A stretch of DNA of 64,000 nt from Polyangiaceae bacterium. Its GTDB lineage: Bacteria > Myxococcota_A > Polyangia > Polyangiales > Polyangiaceae. A model generated the notes under the pieces. It worked only from the letters and a program-made list of their open reading frames with translations. It was not told the DNA's origin and ran no database searches. A program made the position numbers and the translations under genes. The DNA lies in contig CANJMI010000024.1 of NCBI GenBank assembly GCA_947475525.1, positions 1 through 64,000 on the forward strand, read 5' to 3'. The number at the start of each line of letters is the position of its first letter. The stretch's first letter is position 1. Shown here in pieces: positions 44,824 through 54,422 of this stretch.

Positions 44824-45822
44824 TCAAAGGCGACCGACGGGAAAGGCCATCCCGTCGCCGATGGCATCGAGGCCCGCCACCGCGGCGACAAGGCGGTCGA
44901 TTCCGACGGCGTTGCCTGATGACTCGGGCATTCCAGCGGTCATCGCCGCGAGAAAGCGCTCGTCGATCGGGTAGACCGGCAAGCCGCGCTCTCGCCGTAC
45001 CCGCTGGTCTTCTTCAAAGCGATGGCGTTGCTCGATGGGGCAACAGAGCTCGCCGAATCCGTTGCAGAGCTCGACCTCGCCGAGATAGAGCTCGAACCGC
45101 TCACACAGCGCCGCATCGCCTGGCTTGGTTCGCGCGAGCGAAGCCTGGCTGGCCGGGTAGTCGACGAGAAATACCGGCCGATCGAGGGATGCAAGACCCG
45201 GCTCGACGCGCTCGATGAGGATGCGGAAATAGCGTTCTTCATCGTGGGCTGCGAGGTTTTGCATCGCATCACCTGACACGTCGGCGAATCGCTCGAAGGC
45301 CTCGGTCACCGTCACCCGCTCGAAGGGGAGGCTCACGTCGAACTCGCGGCCCGCCCAGAGCTTTCCGCTTCGGTGCCGCTCGGCCACCGTGCGAACGAGC
45401 GCTTCGGTCTCCTGCATCAGGCCTTCGTAGTCGAGCCCGCTCGCGTACCACTCGAGCATCGTGAATTCCGGATTGTGCCGCTGCCCCACCTCGCCACTGC
45501 GAAAGCAGCGTGCGAGCTGGAAAATGCGACCTATGCCTTCGCAGAGCAGGCGCTTCATCTGGTACTCGGGCGACGTGATGAGGTAACCGGAACGCGCGCT
45601 GCCCAGGCCCCTAACGACCTCGAACGCGTCCAGGTGCACGTCCATGCCAGGGCTCGGTACGAGGCAAGGGGTCTCCACCTCGAGGTATTCGCGCTCAACG
45701 AAAAACTCGCGAACCGTCGCCAGCACAGCGGCTCGCAACCGCAACCGATCGTAGAGAGAGTGGATCATCCGCCGTGCCGCGGTCGAGCCGTAGCGCCAAG
45801 CTTCGGTCGCGGGAAGCGCCAA
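44824..45822 (-). CDS. epmA: EpmA-like lysyl-tRNA synthetase paralogue (EF-P lysyltransferase)
   Basis: About 332 residues. The class II synthetase motifs are present without the N-terminal anticodon-binding domain of LysS: REYLEVETPCLVPSPGMDVHL, SPEYQMKRLLCEGIGRIFQLARCFR, HNPEFTMLEWY, ELCNGFGEL and the last motif GIDRLVAAVAG. E. coli EpmA (325 residues) attaches beta-lysine to elongation factor P. The TTG at 45822 is favoured because it keeps a Trp-containing segment (TEAWRYGS) that EpmA proteins have upstream; ATG 45768 is an alternative. epmB and efp are not in the window. Divergent from the TPR gene. Confidence 0.88.
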   Translation of the reverse strand: MALPATEAWRYGSTAARRMIHSLYDRLRLRAAVLATVREFFVEREYLEVETPCLVPSPGMDVHLDAFEVVRGLGSARSGYLITSPEYQMKRLLCEGIGRIFQLARCFRSGEVGQRHNPEFTMLEWYASGLDYEGLMQETEALVRTVAERHRSGKLWAGREFDVSLPFERVTVTEAFERFADVSGDAMQNLAAHDEERYFRILIERVEPGLASLDRPVFLVDYPASQASLARTKPGDAALCERFELYLGEVELCNGFGELCCPIEQRHRFEEDQRVRRERGLPVYPIDERFLAAMTAGMPESSGNAVGIDRLVAAVAGLDAIGDGMAFPVGRL

Positions 45823-45883
45823 TGAAAGGGGCTGCGCGTTCGTGCTTGCCGCAGGGGCTAGCCCGCCGGTACGGTTCGCCCCG

Positions 45884-47392
45884 ATGAGCCGACAAGCGGA
45901 TGCAGGGTCGCAAGAGCAAGAGTGGGTTTTGATCGGCCTCGAGCAGAAGATGGCGCGCAAGCAAGGCATGCCGTTTCGCATCCCCGTGCCCAAACAAGAG
46001 TTCGAGGGCCTCGCCGACAAGGGCCTAAAACCCGATGTTCTCCGCGGCTGGATCAAGACCTTCCTCGTCGATTCGCCGATGGGCAAAGACGGCAACTGGC
46101 GCCGCCGCAACTCGGAACTGATCACGCAATTCGAAGGTTTCGTCGACAAGCAGCCGCTGTGGGAAAAGGCCCAGAAGCTCTTCGCCGAAAGTGACTTCGA
46201 GAATGCGCTCAAGACGTTGAAGCGCATCACGATCATGTGCGCCGATGACCACGCCGCTCGCTACAATTACGCCAACGCGCTCGGCAACCAGCGTGAGTAT
46301 GACAAGGCCCTGAAGGAGCTGAAGCAGGTCCGCGAGACGTTCGCTGACGACCCTGACTTTCAAGTCACTTACGCGCAGATGAGCCTGATGAAGGGCGACG
46401 AGGCCGGTGCGACCGAGGCGCTTGTGCGCGCCCTCGAGCTCAAGCCCGACCACATGCCCGCGATGGACGCCCTCGCGAAACTTGGTTGGCTCGCGAAGAT
46501 CTACGAAAACCCCCGTGACGCGGCCTCGCTCGTCTACGTGAAGGGCGAGTCGGTGCGCGAGTATCTCGAGGAGTACGTCTGGAACCAGGGGGAGCGCACT
46601 GCAGACTATTTCGTCGAGCAGATGGGCTACCACGCGAGTGAAAAGCGTTTCGACGTGGCGCTCGCGGCAGCCGAACGCGGCATCGAAGGCGCGCTCGGCC
46701 GCACTCGTGAGCGTGCGACATCCGGGAAGATCGCCGCGCTGCGCGACCTCGGGCGCACCGACGACGCGATCGCTGCGGCTAGGGCGTTTCTCGACGAGAA
46801 CGAGGGCTCGGCGGCGGTGTGGATCGAGCTATCGGGTTGCTACGCGCGCGCTGGAAACTCCGAGGGAGCCGAGCAAGCCGTGGACCGGGCGCTCGCCGTC
46901 GACCCGGGTGATCCGATGGCGCTCGCGCTGAAGTTTTGGCCTGCGGATCGGGAGAACTTGATGGAAGTGAAGGAGGCTCTCCCCAAGCTTCAGGCGTGGA
47001 CCGAGGCGCATCCTGAGGTCGCGGGAACGTGGCGCTCGCTCGCCCGCGCGAAGCTCGCTACGGGTGCGGAAGAGGAGGCTCTCGCATTGTTCGAGAAGGC
47101 CGTCGGCCTCGCTCCCGAGAACGATGACCTGCGGAGCGAGTTGTGGGCTGAGCTCGCGAAGCTCAACCGGTACCAAGAGGTGATCGACGACACGAAGAAG
47201 CTGGCCGACATGACGACCCGCTCGTGGCAGCTCCGTTGGAATGAAGCCGAGGCGTACCGAGGTCTCAAGCGGTTGATGGAGGCGCGCGGCTGCTTCATGC
47301 AGATAAACTCGGACGAGACCCTCGCTATCGACATTCGTAAGCGGGCCAAGCGTGCGGCCGGCGATCTGGCCGCGCCTCCTTCGGCGGGCTGA
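45884..47392 (+). CDS. TPR-repeat protein
   Basis: 502 residues from ATG 45884. No signal peptide. The first 110 residues are charged and unlike TPRs; after that, tandem 34-residue units occur, such as ARYNYANALGNQREYDKALKEL, GDEAGATEALVRALELKPDHMPA, and EEEALALFEKAVGLAPEN. The solenoid probably recruits partner proteins in the cytoplasm. It is divergent from epmA across 61 bp and has no co-directional neighbour close by. Function unknown. Confidence 0.85.
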   Translation: MSRQADAGSQEQEWVLIGLEQKMARKQGMPFRIPVPKQEFEGLADKGLKPDVLRGWIKTFLVDSPMGKDGNWRRRNSELITQFEGFVDKQPLWEKAQKLFAESDFENALKTLKRITIMCADDHAARYNYANALGNQREYDKALKELKQVRETFADDPDFQVTYAQMSLMKGDEAGATEALVRALELKPDHMPAMDALAKLGWLAKIYENPRDAASLVYVKGESVREYLEEYVWNQGERTADYFVEQMGYHASEKRFDVALAAAERGIEGALGRTRERATSGKIAALRDLGRTDDAIAAARAFLDENEGSAAVWIELSGCYARAGNSEGAEQAVDRALAVDPGDPMALALKFWPADRENLMEVKEALPKLQAWTEAHPEVAGTWRSLARAKLATGAEEEALALFEKAVGLAPENDDLRSELWAELAKLNRYQEVIDDTKKLADMTTRSWQLRWNEAEAYRGLKRLMEARGCFMQINSDETLAIDIRKRAKRAAGDLAAPPSAG

Positions 47393-47420
47393 CGGCACGT
47401 CACGTACAACCCGGCGCGAT

Positions 47421-47465
47421 TGGCGCTGTGCTTACTGACGCTGTGCTTACTGGCGCTGTGCCGAG
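47421..47465 (+). repeat. 15-bp tandem repeat, three copies
   Basis: Units tggcgctgtgcttac, tgacgctgtgcttac and tggcgctgtgccgag lie head to tail, starting 29 bp after the TPR gene stop. They do not form a terminator stem. Confidence 0.7.
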
Positions 47466-47536
47466 GGGCGCGCGGCTCGTCCGCAATGGGGCTTCCAGCC
47501 TGTTGCGCGAGTCGACGTCTTCTTGCGCGATTCAAG

Positions 47537-47573
47537 TGCCGACGTTTGAGTAGCGGACACTCAAACGTCGGCA
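47537..47573 (+). repeat. Perfect 15-bp inverted repeat (hairpin) in spacer
   Basis: TGCCGACGTTTGAGT (47537-47551) is followed by agcggac and then by its exact reverse complement (47559-47573). The resulting hairpin is strong and lies between converging genes, so it could act as a bidirectional transcription barrier. There is no T run on either side. Its right arm merges with the first 14-bp tandem unit. Confidence 0.8.
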
Positions 47574-47635
47574 TTCAAGCGTCGGCATTCAAGCGTCGGC
47601 ATTCAAGCGTCGGTACTGAAAGGCCGGTATTTAGA
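47566..47635 (+). repeat. 14-bp tandem repeat, three exact and two degenerate copies
   Basis: CGTCGGCATTCAAG is repeated at 47566, 47580 and 47594, then decays to CGTCGGTACTGAAA at 47608 and a further weak copy. The reverse complement of the first half of the unit is the left arm of the adjacent hairpin, so repeat and hairpin share origin. Confidence 0.8.
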
Positions 47636-47721
47636 AGGTTCTATTCAGTATATGCAGAAGCGCACGGAGCTGCCCGAGCCGAAGCCCGCGTTGCTCCCCG
47701 CGGAGGGGTCGTTTTGCCCGC

Positions 47722-49710
47722 TCAACTCTTGGCGTCGGCGGCGGCAGGAGTCGCCGCAACGGAGCGACGCCAGAACATGCCCACGAGAAGGCAGCACCAG
47801 CCGAGCGAGACGATCGTGAGCAGCGTGTACTTGTTGTCGTTCCAGTGGCTGTTCATCCAGATGATCTGGGTGATAGCGGCAACGCCGAAGAGACCGAGCT
47901 CGAGCGAGCGACGCACGCGCGTCAGCGGGGCGGCGAGGATCATGAACGTGTAGTAATAACAAGTGAGCTGCGACAGCAGGATGATGAAGACCTGCCCGAG
48001 ACACTGCGCTATCCAGAGCGATTTGGTCCGCCGCACGATTGAGGCGAAGGCGACGATCGACGCGAGGATGAGCGCATAAGCGAGGTAGCGGAACCGATGA
48101 TAGCGCTCGTTGCGCATGTCCTTCCAGACCTTGAAGGGATCGTTCTGCTTCTCGTCGCGGACAAATTCCATCTGGCCGCTGCTCGGGCCCGAGGCCACGC
48201 GGAGCGGCAGCTGAACCGCAGCCGTCCAACCGAAAAGCCGGCGCTGGGCATCGGGGAGGCCATTGCGCCAGGCGAGCCGTTCTTCGGGGGAACGCACCCG
48301 CAGCGCCTGCGTCTCGACGAACTTGTGCGCGACGATCACGCGCAGACCCATGTGGTTGGTCAGTGGCGTCTTGTCGTGGACTTGGAGCGTATGCTCGTAA
48401 AAGCTCACGTAGGGGTCGGCGAGGCGCTGCGCGAGCGAGCCGCCGCCGTCTTTCATCGTCATGACGCTTGAGAGCGGCACGAGGACGAGGGCGGCGATCG
48501 TGCCACCGATCAACGCCTGCTTATGGTCGGGGTGGATGCGGCGTTTCTTCACGAGGTGCGTGATGAAGGGCACGAGGGTGCCGATGACGACGAGCCCCGG
48601 GAAGACACGCAAGAGCCCCGCATAGACCAGCGCCGCTCCGCCCAGCTTGAAGTAGCGCCGGTGCATCGCGGACGTGCTCAGGACGAGAAAAAACAGCCAG
48701 TCTTGGCGTAGGAACGCGCCGCCGGTCCAGTAGAACGGCGCCGAGGATTGGCAGCCCCAGAAGATCGCTCCGACCGCGAACACGCGCCAGCCAAAGCCCC
48801 ACCAGAGCGCGGCGAACATACCGGCCAAGTAGAGGAGGTCGAGGGAGGCGAGGAACTGCAAAAACTGCACGCTCGTCGGGGCGAGATCGCTGAAGAACCG
48901 ACCCATGATCGTCCAGACCGGCGGCGGGTTGAAGCCGTGGTCCTTCTGCATGTCGGTCCAGTACTGTTTGCCCGAGACGACCCGAAAGAACGCGACGTCT
49001 TCCTTGTATTTCTCCCAGCGCTCGGGCGTAAAGGCGCTCCTGCACTGTTCAGGGTGCTCAAGGATTTTCTGCACCGGGATGAGCAGGTTGTCGCCGCCAT
49101 ATTCGGCCGAATACTCCGCACCGAGGTCACGGACCTTCTTGTCGGCGTCGTGGGTTTCGGCTCGAAAATCGACAAGGGACGAAGGGGCCGTGGTCTGTCC
49201 CGCGGCGCGATCGAGCGCCACCCGGCGGGTGCCAAGCTCATCTTCCGCGATCACGGCACACTTGTAGAGGTTGGTGTAACCGAGCTCGGGGAAGTACTTT
49301 GCCCCCATGTAGTAATGGTACTGATCCCACCGGTGGTAGTACCTCGGGTAACCGAAGTTAAACCCGTTGAAGTACGCCGTGATGGCCGCCAGCGCGAGCG
49401 TCACCCCGATGAACTTCTTCCATCGCTCGGCGACCGGCTGCTGCGAAGCTTTGCGGTGCTGCTCGTAGAACACCGCACCGGCGGCGGCGATGGCGATCGC
49501 GGCCTTCGTCAGCTCGACGCAGCGGTCGTGCTGCGTAACGAAACGGCTGACGACGAAAAAATAGGCGCCGACGGTAACGAACGCCGCGAGGTAAGCGAAC
49601 GGCGCCCGGGCTCGAGGTGGCAACGCGAGCGTCGCGAAGTAAATCGCCGCTGCGTACAGCAGCACGCCAACGACGGTCAGAAGGACTTGCCCGATCGATA
49701 ATTGCAGCAT
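47722..49710 (-). CDS. Polytopic membrane protein, possibly GT-C glycosyltransferase-like
   Basis: 662 residues with about 10-13 predicted membrane helices: N-terminal IGQVLLTVVGVLLYAAAIYFA, APFAYLAAFVTVGAYFFVV, a large extracytoplasmic loop after FNFGYPRYYHRWDQYHYYMGA, then clusters such as LYLAGMFAALWWGFGWRVFAVGA and LAQCLGQVFII-like stretches. The His/Tyr-rich loop after the third helix, with RWDQYHYYMGAKY, is reminiscent of GT-C mannosyl/arabinosyl transferases, which use polyprenyl-phosphate sugars. The family assignment is tentative. It lies upstream of the repeat spacer and downstream of moeA, and shows no obvious partner. Confidence 0.7.
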   Translation of the reverse strand: MLQLSIGQVLLTVVGVLLYAAAIYFATLALPPRARAPFAYLAAFVTVGAYFFVVSRFVTQHDRCVELTKAAIAIAAAGAVFYEQHRKASQQPVAERWKKFIGVTLALAAITAYFNGFNFGYPRYYHRWDQYHYYMGAKYFPELGYTNLYKCAVIAEDELGTRRVALDRAAGQTTAPSSLVDFRAETHDADKKVRDLGAEYSAEYGGDNLLIPVQKILEHPEQCRSAFTPERWEKYKEDVAFFRVVSGKQYWTDMQKDHGFNPPPVWTIMGRFFSDLAPTSVQFLQFLASLDLLYLAGMFAALWWGFGWRVFAVGAIFWGCQSSAPFYWTGGAFLRQDWLFFLVLSTSAMHRRYFKLGGAALVYAGLLRVFPGLVVIGTLVPFITHLVKKRRIHPDHKQALIGGTIAALVLVPLSSVMTMKDGGGSLAQRLADPYVSFYEHTLQVHDKTPLTNHMGLRVIVAHKFVETQALRVRSPEERLAWRNGLPDAQRRLFGWTAAVQLPLRVASGPSSGQMEFVRDEKQNDPFKVWKDMRNERYHRFRYLAYALILASIVAFASIVRRTKSLWIAQCLGQVFIILLSQLTCYYYTFMILAAPLTRVRRSLELGLFGVAAITQIIWMNSHWNDNKYTLLTIVSLGWCCLLVGMFWRRSVAATPAAADAKS

Positions 49711-49792
49711 GCCGACGGACCCTCCCTAGCGGCGCACGCCGCGGACGGCAATCTCCGCGCGGCGCTGCGTCAGCGCGCTCGAGGGTGAACGT

Positions 49793-51028
49793 TCAGCCGC
49801 CAAGGTCGGAGAGGAGCAGCGTCGGTAGGCGGTCGCCGTCATCGATCCGCTCGCGTGTTCCCGCTAGCCGGACGAGCGCGTCGGCGCGGGCGAAGCTCGT
49901 CACGGCGCCTGAACTTTGTTGGCTGGCGAGGCGCACGTTGAGCTCGCCGTCGTTCACCTCGAGTGCCGCCCGGAGGAAGTCGTCGCGGCCATCGCAGTGC
50001 CCGCCGAGAGTGCGCGTGTGATGCCCGCGGACGGGTACTGCAATCGAACGAGGCTGCGCGGCCAGATCGCCTTGAAGGCTGCGCAGGAGCGGCACGCCGA
50101 ACAGGTGGAAGGCGAGCGTGGCCGATGCGGGGTTACCGGGTAAACAGAGGATCCGGGTCGTGCCGCGTGTGGCGAACGCCGTCGGTTTTCCTGGGCGCAT
50201 CGAGACGCGGTGAAACGCGAAGCGCGCGCCGAGGGCTTCGAGCGACGGGCGAACGCGGTCGTGATCCCCAACGCTCGCACCGCCAATCGTGACCAAGAGA
50301 TCGCAGTCTTCAAGTGCCGCAGCGAGGGCGGCCGACAACGGGGCTTGGGCGTCGCTCGCATAGGGTAGGGCATGGACTTCGGCACCAACTCGGCGGGCGA
50401 TCGCCGTGACGACGTGGGCATTCGATTCGGGGATTGAGCCCGGCCACGCTGGCGTGCCAGGGGCCCGGAGCTCGTCGCCGGACGCGAGCACCGCCACGCG
50501 CGGGCGTCGTGCGACCAGGAGTGAGGTCACGTCGAGGGTGGCCGCGACGCCGAGCATTGCGGGAGTGATGCGGGCCCCTTCGGACAGGGCAAGCGTCCCC
50601 TCGGCGAGCTCGGAGCCACTGCGGCGGATGTGCTGGCCGGCGCGCGGCTTCGTGTGGCTCGCGATGGTGATGCGCCCGCCGTCGCGCGTGACGTTTTCCT
50701 GCAAGATGACGGTGTTCGTGCCCGATGGTAGCGCCGCCCCAGTGAAAATGCGGCACGCCGTGCCACTCGCGAACGCAGGCACGTTGCCGCCGGCGCGACT
50801 CTCACCCGCAACCGTTAGCTCCCACGGCCCGTCGCCTCGGAGGGAATCGAGGTCGAGCGCGTATCCGTCCATCGCGGAGTTGTCGAATTCAGGCAGCGCG
50901 CGGTGCGCGATGATGGGGGTGGCGAGCACCCGGCCGGCCGCATCATCGAGGCCGACTTGAACGACGCCAAGCCGCCCCGCGCCCAGCAGCGTGAGCTCGA
51001 GCGCATCCTCGAAAGCGATAAGCGGCAT
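49793..51028 (-). CDS. moeA: Molybdopterin molybdotransferase MoeA
   Basis: 411 residues, family-typical. The start has AAGRVLATPIIAHRALPEFDNSAMDGYAL, the hallmark PxFxxSxMDGYA. It continues with GGNVPAFASGTACRIFTGAALP, TIGGASVGDHDRVRPSL, and the GNPASATLAF of the C-terminal cytosolic domain. It inserts molybdate into adenylated molybdopterin, the last step of molybdenum cofactor synthesis. Other moa/mob genes are absent here. It is divergent from lgt across 47 bp. Confidence 0.96.
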   Translation of the reverse strand: MPLIAFEDALELTLLGAGRLGVVQVGLDDAAGRVLATPIIAHRALPEFDNSAMDGYALDLDSLRGDGPWELTVAGESRAGGNVPAFASGTACRIFTGAALPSGTNTVILQENVTRDGGRITIASHTKPRAGQHIRRSGSELAEGTLALSEGARITPAMLGVAATLDVTSLLVARRPRVAVLASGDELRAPGTPAWPGSIPESNAHVVTAIARRVGAEVHALPYASDAQAPLSAALAAALEDCDLLVTIGGASVGDHDRVRPSLEALGARFAFHRVSMRPGKPTAFATRGTTRILCLPGNPASATLAFHLFGVPLLRSLQGDLAAQPRSIAVPVRGHHTRTLGGHCDGRDDFLRAALEVNDGELNVRLASQQSSGAVTSFARADALVRLAGTRERIDDGDRLPTLLLSDLGG

Positions 51029-51075
51029 CTACCCAATCTACTTGTTCCGAGCCCGAATGTGCTAACGGGATCCCC

Positions 51076-52047
51076 GTGTCTCACCCGCTGATTCCCTACA
51101 TCGACGGCGCAAGTTACGAGATTCCGATCCCGTTTCTCGACTTCATCAACCCGCAGCACCCCCCGTCGATCAAGCCTTTCGGGACGCTCGTCGCCATCGG
51201 CGTGTACGTCGGTTCGATGCTGACGTTGAAGCGCGCCCGTGAACGCCACCTCGACGAGAAGGTCTTCAATGACTTCATCTTCTGGGTCGTCGCGACGGGC
51301 TTCGTGCTTTCGCACATGCTCGACGCCGTTTTCTACCACCCCACGCGAGTGGCCGCCGATCCGGTCTACCTGATTCGAATCTGGGACGGGCTGTCGAGCT
51401 ACGGAGGCTTCGTCGGCGCCCTCGTCGGCGGGCTCGCGTGGCGTCTCTACCGCCGGCGCCCAATCCTCGAGTACGTCGACATCACCGTCAGCGCCTTTCC
51501 CCTCGCATGGGTGTTTGGCCGCGCAGGATGCTCGATTGTCCACGACCACCCGGGTGCCCTCTCGAACGCCTGGTACGCCGTGAAGTACCCGGCCTCACAG
51601 CTCGTTCGCGGCTACGAGGGGCGCGTCGATCTCGGCTTCATCGAGTTCGCGCTCACCATTCCGCTGGCGCTCGCGTGCCATCTCCTTTGGAAGAAGCGTC
51701 CGCTTCGCGCCTCCGGCTTTTACGTCGGTGTCACCCTGACGACCTACGCTCCGGTGCGATTTCTCCTCGACTTCCTTCGCGTGGAGCCAACGGACATCGG
51801 CCGCGTCGTCGAGGCCGATCCGCGTTACGCGGGGCTCACCCCGGCTCAGTGGATGTGCTTTGCGGCGCTCGCCTGCGGGCTCTACTTCGTTGCGAAGACA
51901 CGGGGCGGAGACTACCTCCGCACAGCCGAGTTGGCCGCTCCCGAAGACGACGCCGCCGACCCAGCCGATGAGGCCGCCGGGGCTGACGAGGCTGACGAGG
52001 CCGACGAGGCCGGCGCTTCAAGTGACGGCGACGACCCCACTCGCTGA
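51076..52047 (+). CDS. lgt: Prolipoprotein diacylglyceryl transferase
   Basis: 323 residues starting at GTG 51076. Seven-helix Lgt family protein: IKPFGTLVAIGVYVGSMLTL, SSYGGFVGALVGGLAWRLYRRR (the conserved HGG/YGG site), and AWVFGRAGCSIVHDHPG, the delta-type variant of the GRxGNFxN signature. The C-terminal catalytic-side PVRFLLDFLRVEP is followed by an unusual acidic Ala/Asp/Glu tail of about 45 residues. It adds diacylglycerol to the lipobox Cys, the first step in maturing the many lipoproteins of this window. Located just before rpmG-mreB. Confidence 0.95.
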   Translation: MSHPLIPYIDGASYEIPIPFLDFINPQHPPSIKPFGTLVAIGVYVGSMLTLKRARERHLDEKVFNDFIFWVVATGFVLSHMLDAVFYHPTRVAADPVYLIRIWDGLSSYGGFVGALVGGLAWRLYRRRPILEYVDITVSAFPLAWVFGRAGCSIVHDHPGALSNAWYAVKYPASQLVRGYEGRVDLGFIEFALTIPLALACHLLWKKRPLRASGFYVGVTLTTYAPVRFLLDFLRVEPTDIGRVVEADPRYAGLTPAQWMCFAALACGLYFVAKTRGGDYLRTAELAAPEDDAADPADEAAGADEADEADEAGASSDGDDPTR

Positions 52048-52089
52048 ACGCACGTGCGGGCAATTTCGTCCGCATGTGGTCCATCGACG

Positions 52090-52117
52090 TTGACAATTCT
52101 TGGGAATTCCTTAAGCT
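52090..52117 (+). promoter_or_regulatory. Likely sigma-70 promoter for rpmG and perhaps the mre operon
   Basis: A consensus -35 TTGACA (52090-52095) is followed after 16 bp by taagct (52112-52117), a weak -10. It lies 33 bp before the rpmG ATG. The -35 is convincing, the -10 less so. Confidence 0.45.
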
Positions 52118-52149
52118 TCGCGTCCGTTTCCTGATCTGGAGTGATCGTC

Positions 52150-52311
52150 ATGAGCGATAAATTGATGCTGAGGTGCGGGGCCTGCGACCGTCACAATTAC
52201 GTGCGAACGAAGAACAAGCGCACGATGACCCAGAAGTTCGAAATCAAGAAGTACTGCCCTTCGTGCCGCAATCATCAGCCGCACAAAGAGGGCAAAATCT
52301 CCAAGGGTTAG
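52150..52311 (+). CDS. rpmG: 50S ribosomal protein L33 (zinc-ribbon form)
   Basis: 53 residues: MSDKLMLRCGACDRHNYV, then TKNKRTMTQKFEIKKYCPSC and HQPHKEGKISKG. The two CxxC pairs (CGAC and CPSC) show the zinc-binding L33 form. ATG 52150 follows ggag with 8-bp spacing. The protein lies on the 50S surface near the E site. It is followed after 131 bp by mreB, so it may be transcribed with the cell-shape genes. Confidence 0.95.
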   Translation: MSDKLMLRCGACDRHNYVRTKNKRTMTQKFEIKKYCPSCRNHQPHKEGKISKG

Positions 52312-52412
52312 GCTAGACCCCTTGACCGTTGGATTGGGTTGCATCTGCGCCCGATCCGCCGCACGATCGCGGCTCGGCGGGCGGGCGTCTCCAAGAGTGG
52401 AGGCGACTGTGA

Positions 52413-53477
<1,065 letters not shown>

Positions 53478-53479
53478 CC

Positions 53480-54382
53480 ATGAGCGTTCGGCGCTACCGC
53501 GATGCTGTCGTTGTCGTCCTGGCGCTTGCCGTGCCGTTTTGGTTCCTCCGGTACAACATCAAGCGTGACGCGCGTGGCCTCTCGGGGCCCGACCGGGTGA
53601 TCATGAAGCTCATCGCGCCGGTGCAGTACGCTTCGGCCACCCTGGCGCACGGCGTCTCGAGCATCGTGAGCGACTACGTCTACTTGGTGGACGTGAAGAA
53701 GAACAACGCCGATCTCGCGGCTGAAGGCGCGCGGATGCGTGCGCGCGTGAGCAAACTCGAAGGTCTCGAAGCGGAGAACCGCCGGCTCCGTGGTCTCTTG
53801 CAGCTGAAGAACCACATCAACGCCGACGTGGTGAGCGCGGAAGTGATCGCCAAGGATACGGTCGAGTTCTTCCGCGTGGCCCAAGTCATGCTCGACCGGC
53901 CTTCGCGCGAGATCGCGAACAACGCACGCCTGCCGGTGGTGACCCTCGATGGCGTCGTTGGGGTGACGGGCAAGGTTGCCGGCGACACCGTCGAGGTCCT
54001 CCTCGTCGTCGATGCATCGAGCGGAGTCGACGTCGTCGATGAGCGCACCGGGGCTCGTGGATTCGCGCGCGGCATTGGTGACGAGACGAAGTACCAGTGC
54101 AAGATTGAGTACGTGAGCCGCACCGACGCCGTCGAGGTGGGTGATCTGCTGGTCACGAGTGGCCACGGACGCAGATTTCCGCCCGGTTTGCCTGTCGCGC
54201 GGGTGACCTCCGTCGAGAAAAAACCGTTCGGGCTCTACCAGGCGGTGGTGGCCACGCCGACGGTCGACATGTCGCGACTGCGCGAGGTCCTCATCGTGTT
54301 GTCTTCGCCCGAGGCTGGCGAATTGAAGGATGCCGCGCCGGCCGCCGGGGCGAAGCCCAAGGCCGCTCAGGCTGCGCCGTGA
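53480..54382 (+). CDS. mreC: Rod shape-determining protein MreC
   Basis: 300 residues. One N-terminal membrane helix (DAVVVVLALAVPFWFLRYNI) is followed by a periplasmic coiled coil (GARMRARVSKLEGLEAENRRLRGLL). The beta-rich MreC domain contains VEFFRVAQVMLDRPSRE, VVTLDGVVGVTGKVAGDTVEV and GDLLVTSGHGRRFPPGLPV. A Pro/Ala tail ends the protein. MreC links MreB to PBP2 and activates the transpeptidase. Separated from mreB by 2 bp and from mreD by 40 bp. Confidence 0.97.
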   Translation: MSVRRYRDAVVVVLALAVPFWFLRYNIKRDARGLSGPDRVIMKLIAPVQYASATLAHGVSSIVSDYVYLVDVKKNNADLAAEGARMRARVSKLEGLEAENRRLRGLLQLKNHINADVVSAEVIAKDTVEFFRVAQVMLDRPSREIANNARLPVVTLDGVVGVTGKVAGDTVEVLLVVDASSGVDVVDERTGARGFARGIGDETKYQCKIEYVSRTDAVEVGDLLVTSGHGRRFPPGLPVARVTSVEKKPFGLYQAVVATPTVDMSRLREVLIVLSSPEAGELKDAAPAAGAKPKAAQAAP

Positions 54383-54422
54383 TGCGCGCTCTCGCCGGGC
54401 GAGCTCTCAACGGGCCATCGCA

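Larger units (their letters stand above)
47393..47721. other. Repeat-rich convergent spacer of about 330 bp without a gene
   Basis: No credible coding region was found. It contains three 15-bp tandem units (47421-47465), a 15-bp perfect inverted repeat (47537-47573) and about five 14-bp tandem units (47566-47635), each listed separately. The density of short repeats is higher than anywhere else in the window. Confidence 0.7.

Noticed and set aside
47537-47635. CRISPR-like array
   Set aside because: Units are only 14 bp and directly adjacent with no spacers; no cas genes are nearby.
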